Assembly (NCBI GenBank): GCA_030248065.1
Contig: JASAMV010008889.1
Coordinates: 1 to 64,000 of the forward strand
From: Rhynchonema sp. JSB1_4
Taxonomy: Eukaryota > Nematoda > Chromadorea > Monhysterida > Xyalidae
Direction of reading: 5' to 3'
DNA: 64,000 bases
A program made the position numbers and the translations under genes. Position 1 is the stretch's first letter; each line of letters starts with the position of its first letter. Of this stretch, positions 52,340 through 62,663 are shown in pieces. The notes under the pieces are model-generated. The model ran no database searches, was not told where the DNA came from, and saw only the letters and a list, made by a program, of their open reading frames with translations.

Positions 52340-52550
52340 AACAGCACGATCCTGACCAGAACGTTCAAAATCAACACAAAGGCATTATAAGCAGCCTGCA
52401 TGCATATCAGTTGCATGTGCACATGGTCGCGACTTGACGTTAAGACACCAGCAGACTGCATGTGTACATGGTCATGACTTTGACTGTAAAGCACAACTAG
52501 AATAAAGAATGAACAAACAGCACAGACCTCGCCATATCCATTATGCTACC

Positions 52551-52831
52551 AACGCCCTCTTATGCACGGTGTTGGACGTTGTACATCGCTGTAATGAGCA
52601 AGTGGAAATTGGTTTTTTAACATTATGTTTATCTCAAAAGACATGCGCCATAGCGCATGCATGCAGATGTTAGCGCGTGCACGATACTTCATGCTACCAA
52701 CGCCCTGTTATGCACGGTGTTGGACGTTGTACATCGCTGTAGTGAGCAAGTGGAAATTGGTTTTTTAACATTACGTTTATCTCAAAAGACATCCGCCATA
52801 GCGCATGCATGCACATGTCAGCGCGTGCACG
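52551..52831. repeat. Tandem duplication of about 141 bp
   Basis: ATGCTACCAACGCCCTCTTA to GCGCGTGCACGATACTTC (52,551-52,690) is repeated with few changes at 52,691-52,831. It lies just upstream of the first ZZ exon and ends in a GGGCCC-rich stretch. Confidence 0.9.
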
Positions 52832-52964
52832 ATTCTTCCTGGGGGCCCAGGGGGCCCAGCCTTTTTCACAGACAATTCTTCCTGGGGGCCTAGGGGGCCC
52901 AAGGCTTGCTGTACCCACCCTGCGGCTGGGCCCGATGGGCCCCCTGGGCCCGCTGGGCCCCCAG

Positions 52965-55900
52965 GTAGTTATGCCCCCCGTTTCCGATCAAGTGCACCGA
53001 AACATTGCTTGCGACAGCTGTCAAATGAATCCGATCGCTGGACCGAGATTCAAATGCGATGTCTGTGCCGACTTCGACCTGTGCAATCGGTGCAAACTGG
53101 ACGGTCAGCACCAACAACACACGTTCACCGAAATTGAGGTATAGTCAAGTTGACAAACTGCGAACAATTCGGCCAGCTGGCGAGCATTTGTGAATTAAAG
53201 CGTTCAGGATGAAAAAAAGGGGCGTATCTTCGAAGATGATGCCATTTTGTGGAAGAACAAACGGGACTGATGCCATTTTGTGGAAGAACAAACGGGACTG
53301 ATGCCATTTTGTGGAAGAACAAACGGGACTGATCAACAAACGGGACTGATGCCATTTTGTGGAAGAACAAACGGGACTGATGCCATTTTGTGGAAGAACA
53401 AACGGGACTGATGCCATTTTGTGGAAGAACAAACGGGACTGATGCCATTTTGTGGAAGAACAAACGGGACTGATGCCATTTTGTGGAAGAACAAACGGGA
53501 CTGATGCCATTTTGTGGAAGAACAAACGGGACTGATGCCATTTTGTGGAAGAACAAACGGGACTGATGCCATTTTGTGGAAGAACAAAAGGGACTGATGC
53601 CATTTTGTGGAAGAACAAAAGGGACTGATGCCATTTTGTGGAAGAACAAAAGGGACTGATGCCATTTTGTGGAAGAACAAAAGGGACTGATGCCATTTTG
53701 TGGAACAACAAAAGGGACTGATTCCATTTTGTGGAAGAACAAACGGGACTGATGCCATTTTGTGGAAGAACAAACGGGACTGATGCCATTTTGTGGAAGA
53801 ACAAACGGGACTGATGCCATTTTGTGGAAGAACAAACGGGACTGATGCCATTTTGTGGAAGAACAAACGGGACTGATGCCATTTTGTGGAAGAACAAACG
53901 GGACTGATGCCATTTTGTGGAAGAACAAACGGGACTGATGCCATTTTGTGGAAGAACAAACGGGACTGATGCCATTTTGTGGAAGAACAAACGGGACTGA
54001 TGCCATTTTGTGGAAGAACAAACGGGACTGATGCCATTTTGTGGAAGAACAAACGGGACTGATGCCATTTTGTGGAAGAACAAACGGGACTGATGCCATT
54101 TTGTGGAAGAACAAACGGGACTGATGCCATTTTGTGGAAGAACAAACGGGACTGATGCCATTTTGTGGAAGAACAAACGGGACTGATGCCATTTTGTGGA
54201 AGAACAAAAAGGACTGATGCCATTTTGTGGAAGAACAAAAGGGACTGATGCCATTTTGTGGAAGAACAAAAGGGACTGATGCCATTTTGTGGAAGAACAA
54301 AAGGGACTGATGCCATTTTGTGGAAGAACAAAAGGGACTGATGCCATTTTGTGGAAGAACAAGAGGGACTTGATGCCATTTTGTTGAAGAACAAAAGGGA
54401 CAGATGCCATTTTGTGGAAGAACGAAAGGGACAGATGCCATTTTGTGGAAGAACAAAAGGGACTGATGCCATTTTGTGGAAGAACAAAAGGGACTGATGC
54501 CATTTTGTGGAAGAACAAAAAGGACTGATGCCATTTTGTGGAAGAACAAAAGGGACTGATGCCATTTTGTGGAAGAACAAAAGGGACTGATGCCATTTTG
54601 TGGAAGAACAAAAGGGACTGATGCCATTTTGTGGAAGAACAAGAGGGACTTGATGCCATTTTGTTGAAGAACAAAAGGGACTAATGCCATTTTGTGGAAG
54701 AACAAAAGGGACTAATGCCATTTTGTGGAGGAACGAAAAGGACTGATGCCATTTTGTGGAAGAACAAAAGGGACTGATGCCATTTTGTGGAAGAACAAAA
54801 GGGACTGATGCCATTTTGTGGAAGAACAAAAGGGACTTGATGCCATTTTGTGGAAGAACAAAAGGGACTGATGCCATTTTGTGGAAGAACAAAAAGGACT
54901 GATGCCATTTTGTGGAAGAACAAAAGGGACTTGATGCCATTTTGTTGAAGAACAAAAGGGGACAGATGCCATTTTGTGGAAGAACAAAAGGGACTGATGC
55001 CATTTTGTGGAAGAACAAAAGGGACTGATGCCATTTTGTGGAAGAACAAGAGGGACTTGATGCCATTTTGTTGAAGAACAAAAGGGACAGATGCCATTTT
55101 GTGGAAGAACAAAAGGGGCTGATGCCATTTTGTGGAAGAACAAAAGGGGCTGATGCCATTTTGTGGAGGAACAAAAGGGACTGATGCCATTTTGTGGAAG
55201 AACAAAAGGGACTGATGCAATTTTGTGGAAGAACAAAAGGGACTTGATGCCATTTTGTTGAAGAACAAAAGGGACAGATGCCATTTTGTGGAAGAACAAA
55301 AGGGGCTGATGCCATTTTGTAGAAGAACAAAAGGGGCTGATGCCATTTTGTGGAGCAACAAAAGGGACTGATGCCATTTTGTGGAAGAACAAAAGGGACT
55401 GACGCCATTTTGTGGAAAACTTTTGGCCGGCACTGTGTGCACCAAAATATCATTACATATCACTGATGTGGTTGTGTACTGTGCACGCGGATACACAGAG
55501 ACTCCTCGCAGCAGAAATATTGACCATTTCACGGTTTTGGACTGCCTAGTGACAAATATCCAGGTATCAAATTATGAACAAGTGCACGATAGCATCAACT
55601 GCGACTGTTGTGGCATGTATCCAATCCGAGGACCGAGATTTGAATGCATCGATTGTTTGGCCTTCGATTTGTGTGAGACCTGCAAAGCGGATGATGAACA
55701 TGGACACGACTCCACTCACAAATTCATTATTGCTCAGGTTGTTTTCTGGTTGGCACAGGGTGTGTGGGGTAAAATTAGGCTTAACCTTGGTGGTAATTGT
55801 GGTGACACTTTGTTTTCTTGTCCGAAATGACATAGTTTTCAAAAGTTTGACTTCTGTTTTCTCAGCAAAAAGTTTCAAGTAAGCGTTCCCGATAAATGTA

Positions 55901-58900
55901 AGTAACTCACAATTGCTGCCGTCCAATCGATTACAACTATCATTTACACATATTGCAGACATTCGCGGAAACACCAGCCGACACGGTGGTGCTGCGTCAG
56001 ATGTTCCTGCTTCTTATTGAAGACCTAGAAAGCAACCGAAGCAGCGACTATCGTTTTTCTTTCACTGAAATGGCCCAGCTGCTGGAAGTGCTATTGGAGT
56101 TCATTGCCGCCTTCATACCAGCCACAAAAGCGCAATTCGGACGTCTAAGTGTGACCAGTGCGTATCTGATTTTTATCGCCATCGAACGTTTTCTGGAAAT
56201 TAGCAAAAAAACGGAAGCGGTCGTCGAGTTCGATCTGACGACAATACTGAACGCGCTACTCTGTTCGCTGCCTGTCAGTGCCAGCCCCGACATTAAGAGT
56301 GACCACGAGGAGAGGGAGTCCAGCCAGACCAACGAGATCAACCATGAATCCAGAGAAATAATTCTGACTCTGATCGAGAAAGAAGCTCGAGAAATCGGCA
56401 GCGGCAGTTTCGGCACCGTGATGCGCATTCCGTATTTGCCCGTCAAACCGTTTGTGGTCAAATCATTCGACAACAGTGAGAAAGGAGCAAACGAAGTGCA
56501 GCGTATCGTCAAAAGTGGTCTGCTTGGCAAAACTGTTTGTCCTCATGTCGTGAAAATAAAGTTAGTGTGGTCTACTCGATTTTGGGAAAATATTCCGTCT
56601 TGTCCCTGGAATCCACATATGGTAGCAGCCAGATCACTTGATAGCCACTAAACATCCATCGGACGACCACCAATGAACATTTTTCAAATCTTCAGAAAGG
56701 AAGCGGTGAAATGTTTTCTCTTCAGTTTTGCATTCGCGGCTCCCAAGCCAGTCGTCGTCATGGAAGAGTGTGTTGGCACATTGGAGAAGGTCATCTTCGA
56801 CGATCAGAACCATCCATCAATTTGGCGAACGCTCGAATTCGGAATACAAATCGTTGACGGACTGTTGTATTTGCATGAACGTCAACTGATCCATCGCGAT
56901 GTGAAACCGGAAAAGTGTGTGTCAATAATTGTCATTATATTGTTTTAAAATCAATTCCAGCAACCAGCTATCGAATGTTTCAGCATTTTGCAAAGCAGCA
57001 GCCGACTGCTGAAACTTGGCGATTTCGGTCAAGTGATCAGTGCGAGCGAGAGCATCGACCCAGACAAGGCCGGCTACGCCGGTGGTTCGTACCGGTCACC
57101 AGAGTCGTGCAGAAATTTTGTGAAGAAGACGGGCCACCAGCCACCGTGCGCATCCCACAAATCTGATGTGTTCAGCTACGGGGTGGTTCTGCATGAAATC
57201 GCCACTGGAAAACGGGTGAACTGGTGCCCGGATGACGACCTACTTGGAACGTGCGTGCCATCGACTTAGGGCGAACTTAGGCTAAATCAGGAATCCGGAA
57301 CCCGGAAATAATTTGCATGCACAAATACAAAACAATTCTGGGCTCCGGAAATATTTCCGGAAAACGCAAGAAATTACATGCAAAAATAAGGCGTTTTTCG
57401 GAATAATTCCGGATTCTGATTTCCGAATTCAACCCAAGCTCGCCATCATACATTGAATCCACAATGTTTGAACACGACAAATTGATCTATAAATTATATG
57501 CATCGAATAACACACTCAGATGTTTAGGTCGCATAAATACGCCAACATGCTGCGAGTCGAACCATCTCCGAATGCGGAAGCGTATGGTGTTGAACGTTTG
57601 AATGACGCGATCGCTCGTGCGACGGCATTCAATGTTGCCGATCGCATCGACACCCGATCGCTGCGTGATCAGTTGGTGTCGATGTTCGATGAGCTTGTCC
57701 GATGGGCCGCCGTCTGGTCAGATGAACGACAACAAGCACTCGTCGATAAACTGAGCATGGCCGACCACACTTTGATATACTTTCTGGCAGCACGAGCACA
57801 GTCCCTTGATGTTGCAAGCAGGGTTGGATAAAAAAGTAAATTTTGCTGGCCGCCACTTTTTTCATTGCAAAGTTCTAAAAAGGGAATCCACTGTTTTTAT
57901 TTTTTTCACATTTTTCGGTATTTTATCACTTTTTAAGGTAAAAAAGCATGTTTTCGTGCCTTTGATGGGTCATGATTCTCAAAAATTGCCTGCGGCGCTT
58001 ACGATTCAGTTTGAAATGAGGTTGTGATTGACTCATAGTTCCTAAACTTACCAACAACTGCGTTACATCATAATGTAGGGCACCCCATACAGTACACCCT
58101 GCAGTAATTGAGCGGGCCGTAAGCTATGGACACACTCGACGCGGTTAGCCAGTTTAGAGTGGTCGTGGATCTGTCATTTGTTGTTTTTGTGACACAAAAT
58201 CTGTATGTTGTAAGCTCTTCTCCTTCACAAATTTATCCACAAATTCACAAACAGAAGGTTGGCCTTTCCGGTTTTGCCCCTTCGAGGTTATCAAAGTCAT
58301 GCCAGAAGCGATTAGATCGATACTGATCGGCACAAATGTGCAAGTATGGAAAAGTTTTCTTTTGTGTCCCTCAAAACATGCCAAACTAACATAATTTCGG
58401 CTATTTCATTTTCAAGAAACCAATTTCTTGGTAAACCGGAATAAAAAAGTGATTTTTAGAAAAGCATTTTAAAAGGTTTTTTCAAAAAAACTTCGATAAT
58501 AAATTTCTTTCGATCCAACCCTGGTTGCATGCAGAACCGAGCGATTTATGCGCGTGCTACGTGTGAAAGACGTCGCTGATGGTTGGTTTGGTTATGCGGG
58601 ATTTTGTTTGCAAGAATGTTCCAAGAAAGCGCCAAGATTTGAAAAGCTTGCACTGTATAATTCGTTATGAATAACAACAATTATTTCTGGAGAGTGCCAC
58701 ACGTTTAGGTGTGCATATCGAGGGTGGTGCGCCGCGCACTCGCCGTGTGAGTATAGTTCGTCCATCAGCTCATGGGCACTTTTGTTTGGGAGGTTCAGGT
58801 TCCGTTGTGAAAAGTTGTTCCTCCGCAAGGCAATGTCAGACAAAACGGCGCACAAAAATAAAATCAAAACCGATTTATCTTTCTTTTCTTTTATCCATAC

Positions 58901-61255
58901 ATACTTTTGGACTAGACATATCCGCGCTGTATCTTTTTTGCAAAAAGAAAACTTTTCTTCGCACCGGAAACATGAGCACAGGTGAGCTCTTATTCGGGGA
59001 AACCTCCTGATAAGAGCTCTCGGCTTTTGTTTTGGGGTAAAAATTTTTGTGTCTTGACGACACAACATGCGCTACTGCCTTGTTTCGGCTTTATAGCACG
59101 TGCAAATCATGTTTCACATCAGCCGTCATCGATCCAAACGAAACGCTTTGAAAGGGAAGAAAGAAAGTATCCACAACGCTAACAAGACATGCAGTATAAT
59201 CAGGCACGGTTGGAATGTGGTGTAGCCGGTGTAGGGAGCAATGCTTTCGATGAAGAGCCCAGGAAATGTTCCTAATAAAACCCTGGGCTGTTATTTGGGA
59301 TAATTTTTTTATTACAAAAATACACTTTTGTTGTTTTACGTCAAAGCAACACTAATGAGCATTATATTATAATTTGTATGTTTCAGCTTTCCGATACGCA
59401 ACAATGAAAGAGTCCGATTTCTGGGAAGCTCAGGATCCAACGAACTACAAGCTCAGTCATTTGTTCCTCAATGCGCTTTGGTCGGTCCTTAATGGAGCGG
59501 AGGAGCGGCCAATTGACTGGCTGGGAGGTGGGACCACAAATGAGGCGTACATCCAGTCAATTGACGAGTGGCTGCCTTTTGCCACCAACACTTGTGATGT
59601 AGCGTTGACGCATCACTGTTGGTCGATGACAACGCTCTTCATCAAAGATATGTTCGATTTTTTCTACGGTTTGTGGCGTGGGTGATTTTTATTTTTTTGT
59701 TAAGTTTTGCTCCGCTGTCGGAACGCTACGCCAACACGAGTCCGATTTCGGAGGTGGTATGCTTGCGAAATGGTTAGAAAGAGGTATATCTTCGCATGAA
59801 TCACGTTGTATTCTACAACGTGTAACATTTCTTAAATCAGCAGCCCCGTATGAATGTTTCACTAATCTGCCACCTCAGAAATCGGGGTCGTGTTGACGTA
59901 GTGTTGCTACACAATTCACACTCGCCATCATCAGATCACCGATTCTGCGCGCGTCGGATTTGAGGCGCACTGGAAATAATGACCATAAACATGGGGATGA
60001 CTTAACCGGGACAGGAGCCTGCATATTTTTTGTCACCGTTTGGAATGAATATTCATCGTATGAAATGGTATTACATAACGGCAGATTGAAAAGAGCAAAT
60101 GACCACAAGCAATCATCACATAGAAACATTATGAAGGTCACTCACAATTTAGATGATATGCAAATCAATTTGAAGTTGTTTGATTTTCTCCATTTCCGTC
60201 TGTTTCTTCCCCAGATGTGTGTATATGTGTACCACATCCGTCACATTTCAGCACGTCACACGGACTTTAATGACGCTTTCAAGAAACGAGCAATGAAGAA
60301 GCTGATGTTCTTTCCCAATCATCAGCCGGTAGTGGCCGTTCACGACATGTTGTGCAAACTGTATCGATTATATTGCGCCGACTTGCGTTATCCCGTTGAC
60401 AAGATGCTTTCGCAGACAATTGCCTACATCAAGCCGGTCTTTGATCCGACCGACTTTCATACGTTGCTCGTCTCCCGCACCGCCAGCTGGGTGCTGCGCT
60501 GTCTGGCACAAAATCTTCTGATGTACGAACAACGCCAAGCGCGCTGCGCGCCCGTTCCGTCGGTTGTTGCGCTGCCATCGAGCGAACGACTGCGGACAGT
60601 CGTCAATGCAATGCTTGTCGTTGCCAGTCCATTCACGACCGAATTGGCCATCCGCCCAAAAACCTATCTCGACAAAGCAGTACAGCGGATCATTCTCGAA
60701 TGGCAAGCGCACGTGTCAACTACAATCGTGCTTCTCATGCAGTTGGGATGCGACGAATTGACGTCCGATGAACAACGCACGCTGCTGTCCGCTGGCCAAC
60801 AGTGCGTCGCGAACATGTGCGAGTCGAAGTTGTGGCTGCGATCAACAAATGACGAACACGGACTGATTCCGTACGATACACAACTACAATGTATTGATCA
60901 TATCCTACTGATTTTGAACAAGCACGATCTGTCGTTACGATCGTCGTCGCTGCGCGCACTGGTCTCGCACGTTGTTGACGCAACCTTCAGCAAACAGCTG
61001 CACTTGACCGATGTGGTGCACAATCGGCTCGAGTACACGCTCAGGGATGCCATCCATAATGCGTCGGTGAGCATGAAACACGCTGCGGCGGATGAAGACG
61101 GTCGCGAAACGTTGATGGCGGACGCGGACTTTCTCGCCACAATCGTTCTCGTTGGCAACATCGACGTCGACTGCTGCCGTACGCAGTACCTTCTAGAAGC
61201 TGTCGAGAAGTCGACGCCTCTGTTTCAACAAATCGGATCGTTAATTTCACAATGA
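52965..61255 (+). CDS. Tandem ZZ zinc-finger protein kinase with long helical C-terminus
   Basis: Exons 52965-53138, 55564-55737, 55959-56560, 56726-56914, 56984-57250, 57528-57818 plus 58532-58581 (split by a hAT element), 59387-59668 and 60252-61255 agree in phase and total 1,011 codons including the stop. Exons 1 and 2 are paralogous, both exactly 174 nt and phase 0. Each encodes a ZZ finger: [19 protein letters not shown] with DLCNRC, and [19 protein letters not shown] with DLCETC. Exons 3-5 carry a kinase domain with GSGSFGTV (glycine loop), FVVKSF (Lys), HRDVKPEN built across a junction, KLGDFGQV, a YRSPES substrate-loop end and [16 protein letters not shown], so catalytic residues are present. 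The remainder is helical and unrecognised. ZZ fingers bind peptides such as histone or N-terminal tails, so a signalling role is inferred. The start may be ATG 52,971 or an upstream exon not found. Confidence 0.8.
53228..55415. repeat. 31-bp satellite array, about 70 units
   Basis: The unit GGGACTGATGCCATTTTGTG + GAAGAACAAAC/A is repeated head to tail. Two variants (AAACGGGAC and AAAAGGGAC) form alternating homogeneous blocks: C at about 53,262-53,580, A to about 53,735, C to about 54,195, then A to the end. In the last kilobase a larger repeat with GAGGGACTTGATGCC and TTTTGTTGAAG recurs, a higher-order unit. The array fills the intron between the two ZZ exons. All three minus-strand frames stay open through most of it because the unit has no stop codon; this is not taken as coding. 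Confidence 0.97.
57267..57445. mobile_element. CCGGAA-rich palindromic MITE, copy 2
   Basis: It opens TAGGGCGAACTTAGGCTAAAT and closes TTCAACCCAAGCTCGCC, with TTTCCGG/CCGGAA motifs between. A diverged relative of 42,414-42,597, located in a kinase-gene intron. Confidence 0.7.
57819..58523. mobile_element. hAT-type MITE, 705 bp, inside a kinase-gene exon
   Basis: The ends CAGGGTTGGATAAAAAAG and CTTTCGATCCAACCCTG are flanked by GTTGCAAG (57,811-57,818) and GTTGCATG (58,524-58,531), seven of eight bases identical. The interior matches the 37,100 element inversely (AACAGAAGGTTGGCC, TTTGTTGTTTTTGTG). The host exon's frame resumes on the far side of the second duplication. Confidence 0.93.
59720..59908. 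mobile_element. MITE family GGCAAACTAC, copy 5
   Basis: GCCAACACGAGTCCGATTTCG opens and CGGGGTCGTGTTGACGTAG closes it. The core CTACAACGTGTAACATTTC and GAATGTTTCACTAATCTGCC matches the WDR48-intron copies. It lies in the last intron of the kinase gene. Confidence 0.75.
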
Positions 61256-62069
61256 TCTGGAACACTGTTTTGTACATGTACACTAGATAGCACTGTACGT
61301 TTACCAGGTCAATTTTGATGACGCCTTGACGCTCAATCGTTAAGCGAAGCAACACTGTTTCAGGAAGATAATTTTATTTTGAGATTAATAACAATTATCC
61401 CAGTGAATCCCTGAGGATTAAATGGAAGCTTTCTGAATCGGTAGGGGATGATTCGAAAACACAGTTGCATAATACATAAATATGGTTACCGAAGAATCAT
61501 GTGACGATTGATGTAAGATTTGATTTAGGCATCTTGTAAGCTTGTATTGGAAGTTTAACATTGTTTCTCTTTGGTTCGCGCGTGTTTGATCGTGTTTCTC
61601 CAGGATTTACCAAAATCGTACTTTGGGGGAGAAAACTTTTTCTTCTCATATTCATCGTTTTCACTGTTCCTTCATCATTCAAATCTACAGACTCTCAGTT
61701 TATCCATCATGTTTGCAACAAACATTATGACTACATAGAAACAAACTTTAGGATCGCACACATTTCGCATTAAATGTCGTCTCCGCAATGAAACATCAGT
61801 CGGTCATCGGACGCCAGCGCGAGCCGCAGGGTCGTATCCAAACGTTCTCAACTGAGCGCCATGTAAATTTGTATTTGAAGGATGACATTCTCTGTCTGTT
61901 CTGCGCGGGAGCACCAGAACACCACACGGATGGAAAAGACCAACGCTCGTGCGCCCACTTGACTTTGATCGATCGACGCAATGACCCCCTTAACTATGTA
62001 CTGTATGCTCAATTAGTCCTGTCCAGCAAGGTGTTCTTCGCAAATAATGACCCACTTCACGTACAGTAG
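61256..62069. other. Intergenic; one weak open frame
   Basis: A plus-strand frame at 61,788-62,069 (MKHQSVIGRQREPQGRIQTF to the stop) has balanced composition and a CLFCAGAPEHHTDGK string, but no family was recognised and no splice partner found. It may be a small gene or chance. The rest shows nothing. Confidence 0.3.
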
Positions 62070-62474
62070 TATAGTCTTTCCGTTTTATCATAGCCCAGCA
62101 GCAACATACAGAAAATGTTTCATTGCCTTGAAAACATAGCAGTCATCGTCGTGCATGATAACCAACAGGTTGACAACGTGGCTCGGAAACTGCCTGTTAC
62201 ATAGTGTTTCATTTTATTCTCGGTCCACACAAAGTATACAGCAAAGGTTTCATCGAAACAGCAGCCATCATTATAACAGGCAGTTTCCGAGCCACGTTGT
62301 CAACCTGTTGGTTATCATGCACGACGATGACTGCTATGTTTTCAAGGCAATGAAACATTTTCTGTATGTTGCTGCCGGGCTATGATAAAACGGAAAGACT
62401 ATAATTATGGCTGCTGTTTCGATGAAACCTTTGCTGTATACTTTGTGTGGACCGAGAATAAAATGAAACACTAT
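62070..62474. mobile_element. Interleaved double palindrome (A-B-A'-B')
   Basis: Segment A (62,070-62,200; TATAGTCTTTCCGTTTTATC onward) is the inverse complement of A' (62,272-62,402) with about three mismatches over 130 bp. Segment B (62,201-62,268; ATAGTGTTTCATTTTATTCT onward) is the inverse complement of B' (62,404-62,474). The order is A, B, A', B', so the two stems cannot both form as simple nested hairpins. The outer ends read TATAG and CTATAG, suggesting TA-target palindromic MITEs. Confidence 0.92.
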
Positions 62475-62663
62475 AGTGTTTGAATGCACCGATGTTCTTG
62501 AAAAGACTCAATTTTAACATAGTGAGACTTCAGATTTTCACTTTTCCTGTGCGGCACTCGGAAACAGCAGAACATTTCGTTCCATTCCGTACTTTTCACA
62601 GTTCCCTCTCGATTCCTGATTCCTCGAATTTACACACTCCAAATACCTTCTCAGTACCCCATC

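Noticed and set aside
53125..55532. Very long minus-strand open frames (up to about 700 codons) made of a repeating 31-residue motif
   Set aside because: They come from the stop-free 31-bp satellite read in all three frames (period not divisible by 3), and they overlap the intron and ZZ exons of a well-supported plus-strand gene.
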